A DNA stretch of 64,000 nucleotides, from positions 58,096,431 through 58,160,430 of the forward strand of contig JASFXZ010000002.1 of NCBI GenBank assembly GCA_032209605.1, given 5' to 3'. The DNA comes from Mactromeris polynyma. Its lineage: Eukaryota > Mollusca > Bivalvia > Venerida > Mactridae. A program made the position numbers and the translations under genes. The notes under the pieces were generated by a model that was given only the letters and a program-made list of their open reading frames with translations, searched no databases and was not told the DNA's origin. This document shows, in pieces, positions 47,335 to 59,339 of the stretch. The stretch's first letter is position 1. Every line of letters starts with the position of its first letter.

Positions 47335-47545
47335 TCCAGGTCCGGGCCCGGGATTATAACGGATATTTTCACTCTGCACTTGAATCACAAAGGTTACTCT
47401 TGGTAGTCTGACAGTGAAAGTTTGAGTGTGAAAAAACGTACACAAATGTCTGAACATTACTTTTGGACCATTTGCTTTGAGATTTTAGTTTGATTATGAG
47501 ATATAGGAGTAATTGTTGAGTTGTGCCGGGCCCAGGTCTATGATT
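47335..47545. repeat. inverted-repeat element, copy 1 block (shortened)
   Basis: GGGCCCGGGATTATAACGGA at the left and GTGCCGGGCCCAGG at the right. It corresponds to 59720-60150 in copy 2, which has longer internal sequence. Confidence 0.5.
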
Positions 47546-48404
47546 TAACAGCTTGTTGTTCATAAGTGAAGAGGCTGTTCATGTGTTCATTTACTGACCT
47601 GATTAATATATAATTTAATCCATACATGTACATGTATATATTTATTACTTGACTGTTAAATTTCCTTCTACATGTATATTCCAATGAAAGTGGAGACGCA
47701 GTGACACAAACTGTTTCACACTTTTCCTGCATATTTTATGTTTGTATTGTTGTTCTCAATATTATTGTATCTTTTTCACACGTTTGTATATATTTTGTGC
47801 ATTGCTTTTGTTATTAAATTATAATTTAATATTACTCAAAATAAAGATTAAAAAACGTGTAGCATTGTCCATATTTATTACATTGTATTCACATTATAAA
47901 TACGTGTATAGCAGTTGCATTGTCGTATATATTTCAATACCGTTATATACGTATGGAACAGACATAAAAGTTTTATGACCAGAGAATTAAATATTTACTT
48001 CATATATTTCATATGTTGGTTTATATTGGCCGCTCAAAGCTTGGTAGGGTATGCGCTAAGGCTCCTACCAAGATTGGTGACAAACCATACATAAATTAAC
48101 TTAACCGTAAGGAGACCAGACGTGTTAAGCTAATTAGCATCATTAATCAAAACCTGTATTCTACAATAGTAGGCCTACATATGTAGCATCACCCCGAGGG
48201 CCCAACCGATTGTGCAGCCATAGACCTCAGCTTCCAACGGGAACGTATCGGAAACCAATACCGTCATTGAAAGAAAAGGACCATAATCACAAAAGCAATG
48301 CAAGGGGTGCTCCGGCCAAATCGTATATGCTGTATTGATGCATTACGCAAAACGGCAATGCCAGCTAGGTCTTACTAGTACTGTAAGGGCCAGACCGTAA
48401 TGCA

Positions 48405-49690
48405 AGCAACGCAACTCTACTCACGACTTGAAGCAACTCAAGTCCAAGTAGCCAACGGTATCATAACGTAATGCAAGCAACGCAACTCTACTCACAACTT
48501 GAAGCAACTCAAGTCCAAGTGGCCAACGGTATCATACCGTAATGCAAGCAACGAAACTCTACTCACAACTTGAAGCAACTCAAGTCCAAGTAGCCAACGG
48601 TATCATACCGTAATGCAAGCAACGCAACTCTACTGACAACTTGAAGCAACTCAAGTCCAAGTGGCCAACGGTATCATACCGTAATGCAAGCAACGCAACT
48701 CTACTTACAACTTGAAGCAACTCAAGTCCAAGTGGCCATAGGTATCATACCGTAATGCAAGCAACGCAACTCTACTTACAACTTGAAGCAACTCAAGTCC
48801 AAGAAGCCAACGGTATCATACCGTAATGCAAGCAACGCAACTCTACTTACAACTTGAAGCAACTCAAGTCCAAGTGGCCAACGGTATCATACCGTAATGC
48901 AAGCAACGCAACTCTACTTACAACTTGAAGCAACTCAAGTCCAAGTGGCCAACGGTATCATACCGTAATGCAAGCAACGCAACTCTACTTACAACTTGAA
49001 GCAACTCAAGTCCAAGTGGCCAACGGTATCATACCGTAATGCAAGCAACGCAACTCTACTTACAACTTGAAGCAACTCAAGTCCAAGTGGCCAACGGTAT
49101 CATACCGTAATGCAAGCAACGCAACTCTACTTACAACTTGAAGCAACTCAAGTCCAAGTGGCCAACGGTATCATACCGTAATGCAAGCAACGCAACTCTA
49201 CTTACAACTTGAAGCAACTCAAGTCCAAGTGGCCAACGGTATCATACCGTAATGCAAGCAACGCAACTCTACTTACAACTTGAAGCAACTCAAGTCCAAG
49301 TGGCCAACGGTATCATACCGTAATGCAAGCAACGCAACTCTACTTACAACTTGAAGCAACTCAAGTCCAAGTGGCCAACGGTATCATACCGTAATGCAAG
49401 CAACGCAACTCTACTTACAACTTGAAGCAACTCAAGTCCAAGTGGCCAACGGTATCATAACGTAATGCAAGCAACGCAACTCTACTCACAACTTGAAGCA
49501 ACTCAAGTCCAAGTAGCCAACGGTATCATACCGTAATGCAAGCAACGCAACTCTACTCACAACTTGAAGCAACTCAAGTCCAAGTGGCCAACGGTATCAT
49601 ACCGTAATGCAAGCAACGCAACTCTACTCACGACTTGAAGCAACTCAAGTCCAAGTGGCAAACGGTATCATACGCAAATCACAGTTATGC
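48405..49690 (+). repeat. 71-bp satellite array, about 18 units
   Basis: Units of CCGTAATGCAAGCAACGCAA, CTCTACTTACAACTTGAAGC and AACTCAAGTCCAAGTGGCCA. Each contains ACTTGAAGCAACTCAAGT, a small perfect hairpin. Inner units share CTTAC while edge units have CTCAC, which suggests homogenisation from the centre. Present only downstream of BH3 copy 1. Confidence 0.93.
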
Positions 49691-50010
49691 AAAGCAACGC
49701 AACTGACTTGAAGCAATTCAAGTCAACCACAGACACAGTATACCGCAATAACATACTAGTACACACCTAATGCATTGCAAAACGATTAAATTAGTTTTCC
49801 GATTATAGACGAACATCTCCGCCATCGGGAACGTACTTGACTACCAACGACGAGAGATGAAAAGCCCACAAACTGAAAATTCACGACATTTAAAGCTAAA
49901 TATTACGAAACATACTTTAATTCACTTTGGTCTGAATGCAGCGCCTGGTCACCTACCGGTCGATAGATTTTTTTTCGACACAATAAATTTTGATTTATCC
50001 CCCAAAATTA

Positions 50011-50559
50011 TTATCGAGCGGTAGGTAAACTTTTAGCTATCGCGTCTTTTAAGAAATCTAAGTAAAATTCAAGCCCCACATCCTTTAAGTGAACGCCATC
50101 TTCCCGAAAATTTATTTTTGTTTCAACGTCAAAATCTGGGATTATGGAGTCCCTGTTGCCTTTTTTAAAAATATGTCGGCCTGTCCTATTAACCCGTTTG
50201 CGTTTTGCCTCTATAGCATTGAGCCCCAAAGCCCCCCTCAAGACCCTCCTAGGTAAAATGTCCACCCAGATAATGGTGGTCTGAGGACAGGCTTCACGGA
50301 GATACTGCATCTCCGTTTCCATACCTTTATTCAGTTTGATAAGTGATATAGAAGTTAAATCATTCCCGCCTAAGTGTGTTATGATAATTGACGGTGGAGA
50401 CGAGAGCAACACCTGGCCTTGGATTTGGTGTCGTAGTGTCGTCCATCGTAGACCTCTAACTCCCCACCAAGCAATTGTCATGTCGTGCCGACGGAGATTT
50501 CCGATGTCTTGGGCTCGTCTGCCAGCCCAGAATGGGATTGAATCTCCGAAAACCCAGAT
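50011..50559 (-). pseudogene. SGNH/GDSL hydrolase-like domain of a mobile element
   Basis: About 180 residues are open from ATCTGG (50559) to the stop at 50011. Block I is VFGDSIPFW (Ser nucleophile), a middle part has IAWWGVRGLRW, block III is HLGGNDL (Gly/Asn of the oxyanion hole), and block V is DGVHLKDVG (Asp and His). Such domains accompany tyrosine-recombinase elements in molluscs. Upstream a stop in frame is preceded by a possible acceptor (ACTTTTAG), so a start codon in this piece is not clear. The catalytic residues are intact, but the associated recombinase is broken. Confidence 0.65.
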
Positions 50560-50859
50560 GTCTAAAAGTATTTACGAAAATATAAACAAGGCTTAGGTAG
50601 TTCATTTTCTATTTTAGAGAGAAAACTAATAAGTTACAATCCTTAATACCCTTCCATGGGTCTTATTACAATAAATATGGTACCTCTCTTTCATTAGAGT
50701 TTATGTGGTAACCGTTTTACCGTTAATATAATAATTGAGTTAGTTGCCTAACGATCGTGGTAACACGTTGACTGATCATATTTTTTTAGGCGCGGATATA
50801 TAATTTATATATTCGTGAACAAATCTAATGAGTAACATAGAGTAGCTAAATCTGTTGTC

Positions 50860-51581
50860 TTACCTTAAACTATGTGACCTGTACATACCGGACACTTGGC
50901 ATTCGCGGACACATTTGGCTGGTACAGCGGGAACATTGCGCTCTAGTTACAGGAGTGCTATCTTTGTTGCAAAACTACCTTCGGTTTTTGGCCTGACAGT
51001 TAGGAAACCTATTAAAGTGCTAACTGGACAAATCGAGCCCGATACTCATGGGTATTTTTAACAGTACTGATTTTCCCGTTTGATTTGTTTTGGAATGACG
51101 GAGCTGAATTGTCGCACACTTGTTGGGCCTCTAACTGCCCTATACGCGAAGTCACTAGTTAACTCGCTAACTCTGAACAGTCGAAAGTACGCCAACGTGA
51201 ATAATGATGAAAATAATTTAGTCTCATAATTATCAAAACAGATCTGAGGAAGTTTATTGCAAATATCCACTAAAATGGGCATAGTCAATGGAGCCCTCCT
51301 GTCGGAAGTAGTTCAACCTTCTAATAATTTGCTGATAATAAAAACCTGAGATATATCATCAAATCCAAGTAATTTTTGAAAGTAATTCAAACCTGTGACG
51401 TTTGTAGTAATCGTTTTGGATGAAATCCCCCCCCCCCTCGAAAACAAAATGCCATAAACAAGATGATAATTATTATATTGATTCGGGGTAGGCCAAAGTT
51501 TGAAAAAGCATGAAACTTTATTGATTTTTCAAAAGCTCTTAAGGCGGTATTATTCGTTAACGATGTGTTTGTTGCGATCAC
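50860..51581 (-). pseudogene. tyrosine recombinase (Crypton/DIRS-like), decayed
   Basis: Read on the minus strand: an N-terminal core-binding (SAM-like) segment NTALRAFEKSIKFHAF at about 51540; then, past frame changes, FDDISQVFIISKLLEG followed by a stop; then a catalytic-domain stretch LPQICFDNYETKLFSS and FRLFRVSEL, where the Arg is the expected catalytic residue; then PKTEGSFATKIALL. At least one stop and several frame changes make it inactive. It lies directly upstream, on the same strand, of the SGNH-like domain. Confidence 0.6.
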
Positions 51582-51639
51582 TGAATGAAGTAGTTGTTAA
51601 GCTCTACTTGATATCTGGGCATTCATTGGTCGACATAGT

Positions 51640-52030
51640 TGGTCACAATTGATCTCCGGGTATGGAGCGAAACATTTGGCGCAGATATTGGAGAACTTAC
51701 AGTTTGACCAAGTACAGTTACCGCTATCATCTTTGCATGTACTTTGTACTTTGCATATACTAGAAGTTGAGTCGGGAAAATGGCAAAAACCAGTTCAAGT
51801 ACCATTTCATGACCGCAAATGTAAATCTTGTGACACCTTGGAAGATTAATTTCACTTTGTTTTAGAATGTCCCGTGAATCATACTTAGAAAACAGTACAT
51901 TAATTAATATTACTGGAATAATCCAAATGTTTTAAAATTTGCGGAACCCTTAAACAGCGAAAGTAACTGAACAATAAGAAGATTATCATTGTTTGTTTAT
52001 AAAAGTTTTGAATTGAGATCGCAAATATAT
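51640..52030 (+). pseudogene. non-LTR retrotransposon (LINE) C-terminal remnant
   Basis: The plus frames read VPFHDRKCKSCDTLED, stop, FHFVLECP, then after a shift YWNNPNVLKFAEPLN and RRLSLFVYKSFELR. The Cys pattern and the ...FVLECP... tail are familiar from the end of molluscan LINE reverse-transcriptase proteins. Two or more inactivating changes. The upstream reverse transcriptase is absent, as in 5'-truncated insertions. Confidence 0.6.
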
Positions 52031-52204
52031 TTCTTATATTATTTATTTATTAAACTACCAATTTACTAAGTAATTACTTTTTAAAAAGTAAATACACGTG
52101 CATGTTATACATGTATGTGCATAATTATGTTTGTAAGCTTTACTCATAGAACAATATGTATTGTAAATCACCATTGACATGTTGTATTTATTCTATTGTA
52201 TTTG

Positions 52205-53708
52205 CACATCGGCGATATTCCATAGTAAACTTACTGGCGTGCAAACTGGCGATATTCCATAGTTAGCTTACTGGCGTGCACACTGGCGATATTCCATAGT
52301 AAGCTTACTGGCGTGCACACTGGCGATATTCCATAGTTGGCTTACTGGCGTGCACACTGGCGATATTCCAACGTAAGCTTACTGGCGTGCACACTGGCGA
52401 TATTCCAACGTAACCTTACTGGCGTGCACACCGGCGATATTCCAACGTTATCTTAATGGCGTGCACACTGGCGATATTCCATAGTAAGCTTACTGGCGTG
52501 CATACCGGCAATATTCCAACGTAATCTTAATGGCGTGCACACTGGCGATATTCCATAGTAAGCTTACTGGCGTGAATACCGGCGATATTCCAACGTTATC
52601 TTAATGGCGTGCACACTGGCGATATTCCATAGTAAGCTTACTGGCGTGCATACCGGCGATATTCCAACGTTATCTTAATGGCGTGCACACTGGCTATATT
52701 CCATAGTAAGCTTACTGGCGTGCACACCGGCGATATTCTAACGTTATCTTAATGGCGTACACACTGGCGATATTCCATAGTAAACTTACTGGCGTGCACA
52801 CCGGCGATATTCCAACATAATCTTACTGGCATGCACACCGGCGATATTCCAACGTTAGCTTACTGGCGTGCACACTGGCGATATTCCATAGTAAGCTTAC
52901 TGGCGTGTACACCGGCGATATTCCCTAGTAAGCTTACTGGCGTGTACACCGGCGATATTCCATAGTAAGCTTACTGGCGTACACACTGGCGATATTCCAT
53001 AATAAGCTTACTGGCGTGTACACCGGCGATATTCCATAGTAAGCTTACTGGCGTGTACACCGGCGATATTCCATAGTAAGCTTACTGGCGTGTACACCGG
53101 CGATATTCCATAGTAAGCTTACTGGCGTGTACACCGGCGATATTCCATAGTAAACTTACTGGCGTGTACACCGGCGATATTCCATAGTAAGCTTACTGGC
53201 GTGCACACTGGCGATATTCCATAGTAAGCTTACTGGCGTACACACTGGCGATATTCCATAGTAAGCTTACTGGCGCGTACACCGGCGATATTCCATAGTA
53301 AGCTTACTGGCGTGCACACCGGCAATATTCCAACGTTATCTTTCTGGCGTGCACACTGGCGATATTCCAACGTAATCTTACTGTCATGCACACCGGCGAT
53401 ATTCCATCGTTATCTTACGGGCGTGCACACCGGCGATATTCCAACGTTATCTTTCTGGCGTGCACACTGGCGATATTCCAACGTAATCTTACTGTCATGC
53501 ACACTGGCGATATTCCAACGTAATCTTACTGGCGTGCACACCGGCGATATTCCATTGTTATCTTACGGGCGTGCACACCGGCGATATTCCAACGTTATCT
53601 TACGTGCGTGCACACCGGCGATATTCCAACGTTATCTTACTTGCATGCACACCGGCGATATTCCAACGTTGTCTTACTGGCGTGCACACCGGCGATATTC
53701 CAACGTTA
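52205..53708 (+). repeat. 37-bp satellite, array 1, about 40 units
   Basis: Units of GTAAGCTTACTGGCGTGCAC plus ACCGGCGATATTCCATA. The palindrome GTAAGCTTAC lies at the unit junction. The array mixes several subtypes (CATAGTAAGC, CAACGTTATC, CAACGTAATC) that occur in blocks, which is a more diverged state than array 3. The open frames inside it are artefacts of the 37-base period. Confidence 0.95.
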
Positions 53709-54155
53709 TTGCATGTGTAACAAATAGTAACAAATTTGCACTGTATATAAACGTAAATGGACAACATGATGCCAATATCTGTTGTGCCGAATATCGGACA
53801 TTTGGCATACTTCCGGGAGTGTTGAATCTCGGTATTTGGTATACTTCCGGTGTGACGTCATTGTTTAGCGCGGGAAACGTCGACGTTTAGAAACGAAACA
53901 TTGAACAGACGGCCGATGTTAAAATGGCTGATGCGTCTGTTTGTATTTAAAAGTTGGCAAAATCTGTGTGATAGACTTTTTAGAATTTCAAGTTACAAGT
54001 TTAGACCGAGATCTAGACAAGTTGAATCTAAATTATTTCTTAAAAGTTCAATTATTTCTAATACATTATTCAACTTGTTAACTTGTAGATCTACTATTTA
54101 CTTGTTTTTTGATAACATTACGTAACTCTTCACTTGAGTCGAACATCCGCAATAA

Positions 54156-54254
54156 AGAGGTTATTAAACGGGACTGGCTAAAGCCCTCGGGCCAATATCT
54201 CTCCTAGTATGCCAATATGGCCGTAAGGCACACCAGTCTGGTATGATAACCTCT
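54156..54254. mobile_element. 99-bp foldback MITE between satellite arrays
   Basis: AGAGGTTATTAAACGGGACT at the left and CCAGTCTGGTATGATAACCT at the right are imperfect inverted repeats around GCTAAAGCCCTCGGGCC. Located where satellite arrays 1 and 2 are separated. Confidence 0.55.
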
Positions 54255-54257
54255 AAT

Positions 54258-54866
54258 TATCTTACTGGCGTGCACACCGGCGATATTCCAACGTTAGCTT
54301 ACTGGCGTGCACACAGGCGATAATCCAAAGTTATCTTACAGGCGTGCACACAGGCGATAATCCAAAGTTATCTTACAGGCGTGCACACCAAGGATATTAC
54401 GACGTAATCTTACTTGCGTGCACACCGGGAATATTCCAACGTTATCTTACTGGCGTGCACACCGGCGATATTCCGACGTAATCTTACTTGCGTGTACACC
54501 GGGGATATTCCGATGTAAGCTTACTGGCGTGCACACCGGCGATATTCCAACGTAAGCTCACTGGCGTGCACACCGGCGATATTCCGACGTAATCTTACTT
54601 GCGTGTACACCGGGGATATTCCGATGTAAGCTTACTGGCGTGCAGATCGGCGATATTCCAACGTAAGCTCACTGGCGTGCACATCGGAGATATTCCGACG
54701 TAAACTTACTGGCGTGCACATCGGGGATATTCCGACGTAATATTACTGGCGTACACACCGGGGATATTCAAACGTAAGCTTACTGGCGTGCATATCGGGG
54801 ATATTCCAACGTAAGCTTACTGGCGTGCACACCGGGGATATTCCGACGTTAGCTTACTGGCGTGCG
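54258..54866 (+). repeat. 37-bp satellite, array 2, about 16 units
   Basis: Same unit as array 1, with variants (CCGACGTAATC, CCGATGTAAGC, GGGGATATT). It is separated from array 1 by 550 bases holding a short non-repeat segment and a 99-bp foldback. Confidence 0.93.
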
Positions 54867-54869
54867 CGT

Positions 54870-55170
54870 CTTTTATACCGATGTTAGATAAAATGTGTAT
54901 CTTTGTTGTATGTTTGTAAAGAAGCAGCTCTGTTTGATAGGATAGGACGTATGTTACAAACTAATTACAACATAGCATGTCATCAACTTGACACTGTAAA
55001 CTGGCAGACTGCGGGATTATTTACGGCCACTTTGATCTTGTGTGTCTCACTGTTGTACCAATGTGAAGTATTAATATAACGTTGATCTTTTTATTTCCAT
55101 TCATCTCTTATCCCCCTTCAAGTTTGTTTTTATATCGTAATTATACAGTCACGTGATTCTTTCTGTGTTA
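54870..55170 (+). repeat. segmental duplication, post-satellite segment copy 1
   Basis: About 300 bases after the 37-bp satellite (GTATGTTTGTAAAGAAGCAG ... GATAGGATAGGACGTATG ... TCACGTGATTC) recur nearly unchanged at 61230-61500, also directly after that satellite. This shows that the duplication unit runs from the gene through the satellite and into this segment. Confidence 0.8.
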
Positions 55171-55899
55171 CACGACATATCAATGAACTGGTTAGGACAT
55201 GAAAACCTTCAATTAAGATCTATATCCTATTCTCATGTGCTCATATCCACTCTTCTCTTTTTGTTGCTTGACATATCTACATAATGTCTGTCATGGAATG
55301 CAAATTTCAGATGAGACTGATCTTATGGAACGCCCACCTGACAGGACATTATTTACAGCTTTATGTATTTAATCAAGTGGTTCTTGTGCTCGCGTTGTTT
55401 TTCTCTGGTAATGTCTGACCATGCTGGAATCTGGAACACACTATAAACACTCATATACGGTCCCTGCTGAAATGAAACAATGCCTGGCATTATTCTTATA
55501 TGATAACTGTAATTCATAACAGTAGGGGAATCTAGTTATATTTAGACATTCCGACATAAATAGATATATGGGGGCAGGTTGGGACACTGTGAGGCTGATG
55601 TCTCAACCTGCCCCATCCATTCCACATGTGATTCAAACCCCAGGGAGAGTATCAAGGCTATGTTTTCGTCTAGATCATCAGCAGTGTATGCAAAGGTAAC
55701 ATTTAAGCTATCATAATGGCTATACATTGTACGCATTAGTCTATATAGTACTACATAGTACTAGATCTACTAGAAAACCAGTGTTTAAAATTATCGAAAG
55801 TTTACTTACGTTTTTCAAAAGACTCAAATCTCAATATTTTTGTCATCCCTCCACTGACGTTGTTGATATTTACTAACAAGATGGCGACTTTGAAGGTTA

Positions 55900-55940
55900 A
55901 AATACGTACGTCATACATGACGTCATATGTGATGTCATCC
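55900..55940. promoter_or_regulatory. cluster of CRE-like TGACGTCA sites upstream of BH3 copy 2
   Basis: TACGTCAT, ATGACGTCATA and GTGATGTCATCC lie within 40 bases, about 590 bases before the copy 2 start codon. TGACGTCA is the CREB/ATF site. Upstream of copy 1 a single TGACGTCA lies at about 40170. Function is inferred from motif only. Confidence 0.3.
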
Positions 55941-56493
55941 GTTTATTAAATACACAGGTACTTGAAGCAAAATATTTTATGTTGTTTAAACTATTAGACC
56001 ATCATTTTTCCCGGATGCCACAAATGGGAATTTTGAGGGAAATCCCCCTTCGTTCATAAATTACGCACGCGACGTCGACTTGTTGGCGCGTTTATATTGA
56101 AATCTGAGAACAGACAGATAAGTAAACAACAACAGCAAAGACTGCATATGCAAGGTAAATATAATTAAGTTATCCGTTCAATTATATGGTAACTTGTAGG
56201 CGTAGATCTATCCAGGTTTTACCAAATGTTGACCTCCAAATCACTTGAAATGACGCAATAATACAAAAAAAGACTTGTTTATCTACCAACTTATGAACTT
56301 GCAAACAAAATACGTGTTATATCATGTGATTGTGTAGTCCGTGTGTTAACTTGAGCACTCACATGTGTAACAACGAGACGTAAAACGTGGAAAATTGACC
56401 CAATTGGGAAACTTGTCATTTGGAAAATTGTGACACATTCAAGTAAATGTGCATATTTGTCTTAATTTGTCGTCGTCAACTGTTTCAGAAGTT

Positions 56494-58617
56494 ATGTATT
56501 CAGACGATTCAAGAAAGTGCCGAATTGACAGCGGATACGGCACCGATATAGTACCATCACCTATGACTGCACATCTCACACATAAACCCGTGTTTTTCGG
56601 AGATGGCGAACCAGACGACACGACAGCGTTAAGTGTGAGATTAACAGAAGAAATTAGACCCGATACGTTGCATGGAGTTGTTCAACCTTGTGAAGGTAAT
56701 GCATGTGATAGGGTTCAAGGAGTCACAGACAATGATGAACAGTCTGAGGAAGATGATAGTGAAAATTCCGTATTTGAACCAGATGAGACAGACTTAGAGA
56801 TGGATAACCTATCAACTCATTGTAACATTGTTCATACTAAGTCGTTGGAAGATGACGAAATAAAACCACAATCGGAACCAGTTCGATCTTCAGAGACTGC
56901 GGGTGACGGCTCAAACACTGCGGTCCCCATTCCTGCCATATCCGCCTGCCATAAGTATTGTGTCCGTAAGTCTTAGCTTTATTCATATTCATTTCATTTC
57001 ATGTTTTATTTCGAATGTTCAAATAATTACTTATACATTTGAGTAGACGTAAATTATGTTGCTTAATTCGTACATAGATATACTTGTGTCCATCCCAGAC
57101 CTCTAACATATCAGACAAGTTCAAACGGGATCTGTAGCTTTTATAATGTCCAACACCAAATGTACTGCAAGTAAACAAATCACCGCGCTTTTAAAACCAG
57201 TAAATATCAGAGTTTCCTGGGCTACTCAGTAAGTTTCTCTGTCCGAATGCCAGGTCATCCGGGAAGCCATTTCAGGAGTCTGTCATGAAACATTACCAGT
57301 CAATGTCTCAGTACGATAAGAAGTAAAACCCATTGTCTGCCAGTTTGTCTTAATTTCGTATAATTACTTAACAAAGTCAAGTACTTAATGTGTAGGATAT
57401 TATTAAAATATGTTACATGTATACCTACAATATCGATACACAATGTACACATGTTTATATATTCAAATATTGTATTGTAACCTACTGAACCAACTAAGGT
57501 ATCGCCGTGACCCTTCCAGTAGTGACAGAATCAATTACCATTTCAATCCGAAAATTAATTTTCATCTGAAATATGAGACACTGATATCTTGTATCCATGG
57601 ACACACATGTGTTCAATTATTTCAATTAATTTTCATTCATTATATCAAACCTGGGATCAATATATAATATATGTATATGTTGGTCCCTGATCAAACTGGC
57701 ATAACATAGCACACAAAAGGTATGTAAACGTATCCTTGATCTTAGCATATGTGAAGTAGTCCTGTCCTATTAGACCTACATTAGAGTAGGTATCCCACCA
57801 TGAATATCTAAAACAATGATAAAAGCTGATATACATGTAGTTAGCGTTTGTTTATGTAATTGTGTTCACCTTTCCCAGTGTAAAGGCTGTTTTATCAATG
57901 AACTTTGTGAGTTTTGTCAATAAACTTTGATCTTGAAACTTCTTGTGACTTTCTGTCAATCATGTCCGTTGTTTGTTGCATCTTGTTTCCAGAAAATGTA
58001 TGTTAATAATTCGTTCATAGTGTCACTGTTAGGAAATATAGCATGCCACAACGCTGAGAAAGCACCGCCTACAATCATTGCCAATTGTCTAACAACTGAC
58101 AGATATTTATGTTTAGTAATCGGGTTTGATAACCTAAGTATTGACTTGTATGTCTCTGTGTATTTCATATCGTGTAAAACACCACAAAATCTCACGTTTA
58201 CGAAATTACCACACCCTCGTTATCTTATTATATTGAAAAAGGACCTTATTTTATTTGTTTCACATCGCTTAAATTTAGATGACATCTGTATTGTGTGATC
58301 GTCTGAAGATAACGAGATGAAACTTAAGATTTTTACTTCATCAGTCATTGCACGTACATGCACTTATATGAACATGCGATATTTAGCTTTAAAACTGTAC
58401 CAAGTGAACCCAATAATATTCAAGAATCCAGCGTGGTTATAATAATGACTGTCAAGTTGTATTATTGTCGTTTACAGTGGATCAAGGAACTCAACGTAAG
58501 AGATCAACCTCGCTTCCAGATATCAAAACTATGCGCATGCGCGCTTCCAAGGAAGTGGGTCGCAGACTGCGTCAATTAAGCGATGAGTTTTACTATCGTA
58601 TTCTGTACAGTAGGAGA
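56494..58617 (+). CDS. BH3-only (BIM/BMF-like) protein, copy 2 (tandem paralogue)
   Basis: Paralogue of the gene at 41229 and collinear with it. Exon 1 is 56494-56965 and exon 2 is 58478-58617, with the same phases (1, then 0). Exon 1 differs by scattered substitutions and a four-residue insertion (TALS) after GEPDD. Exon 2 encodes VGRRLRQLSDEFYYR, a cleaner BH3 than copy 1, which has Cys in place of the first Arg. The intron is only 1.5 kb because the 2.6-kb element in copy 1 is absent. The presumed exon 3 is split here by about 285 bases relative to copy 1 (near 58713-58997). The shared terminal frame (MTNKQAAKSSMRYHM, stop near 59100) is still open and could be reached from an acceptor TTACTTAG about 42 bases before that Met. 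No frameshift or early stop is present in exons 1-2, so the gene looks functional. Confidence 0.65.
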
Positions 58618-59278
58618 GTAAGTCATTATAATGTTACTTCAAATGATAACTCAATAAACCAGTTACATTGTATGGTTGTATTCCGTGACAAACATTCAGA
58701 TTTACTTATGCATTAATTGATCACTGTGATAGGGAGGTTTTATTTTCAGACAGTGGAGTCGAGAATATTTCACATAAACAGTAAATGTTTACACCACAAG
58801 CCTGATGTTATGACATTGCTTTACATACAACTCGTGTCAGACTAAAAACAACAACATTATTTATCTCCCTTGTTGTAAGCCCTTGGTAAGATATAATATC
58901 TCTTGGAAAATGTTCTTTTATTTTATGTGTGTTTATTACGCCTCCACAGTTGTTACTTAGTTAACCATTAAACATACGACAACACTTTACGATTTGTTTC
59001 AAATGACAAACAAACAAGCGGCGAAATCAAGTATGCGCTATCATATGATTCTTACAATAACTAAATCATTCCTAGCACAAGTACAGCGAAACTTCTATTG
59101 AATTGTTCATTCTGGAGCAACAACCTCTCTTCAACAAAAGAAACATCTTTCTTGTGGCAAGAATTTAACCTTTCCAGTGCTACAACCTCTCAACAGCATC
59201 CACGAATATCACCTACATGTAAGGTTGTTGCTCAGGAGACATTGTACTGTTGTTGTTTTTTTTATACAAATTGAAATA

Positions 59279-59339
59279 CAGTAAAACCTCAATAATAAGA
59301 CCACCTTTGGGTTACTTGAAAACTGGTGAGGTTTTATTG
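59279..59339. mobile_element. 61-bp deleted pogo-like MITE (BH3 copy 2 block)
   Basis: Orthologous position to 46853-46955 within the duplication. It retains CAGTAAAACCTCAATAATAA and GAGGTTTTATTG but has lost about 40 internal bases. The insertion therefore predates the duplication. Confidence 0.6.

Larger units (their letters stand above)
40620..47990 (+). repeat. segmental duplication, copy 1 gene block
   Basis: This block aligns by eye with 55978-60450. Shared landmarks are the 5' segment (AAACTATTAGA, GACGTCGACTTGTTGG), BH3 exon 1 and its flanks, the intron segment with GACAGATATTTATG, exon 2, a small pogo-like foldback, and a 3' tail with TTGTATTGTTGTTCTCAAT. Copy 1 is longer because of the 43595-46228 insertion. 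Confidence 0.8.

Noticed and set aside
48405..49690. Possible CRISPR array
   Set aside because: Units are contiguous 71-mers without unique spacers, and the setting is a eukaryotic genome.
53312..53890. 192-codon frame with HTGDIPTLS-like repeats
   Set aside because: Product of the 37-bp satellite, which is open in some frames by chance.
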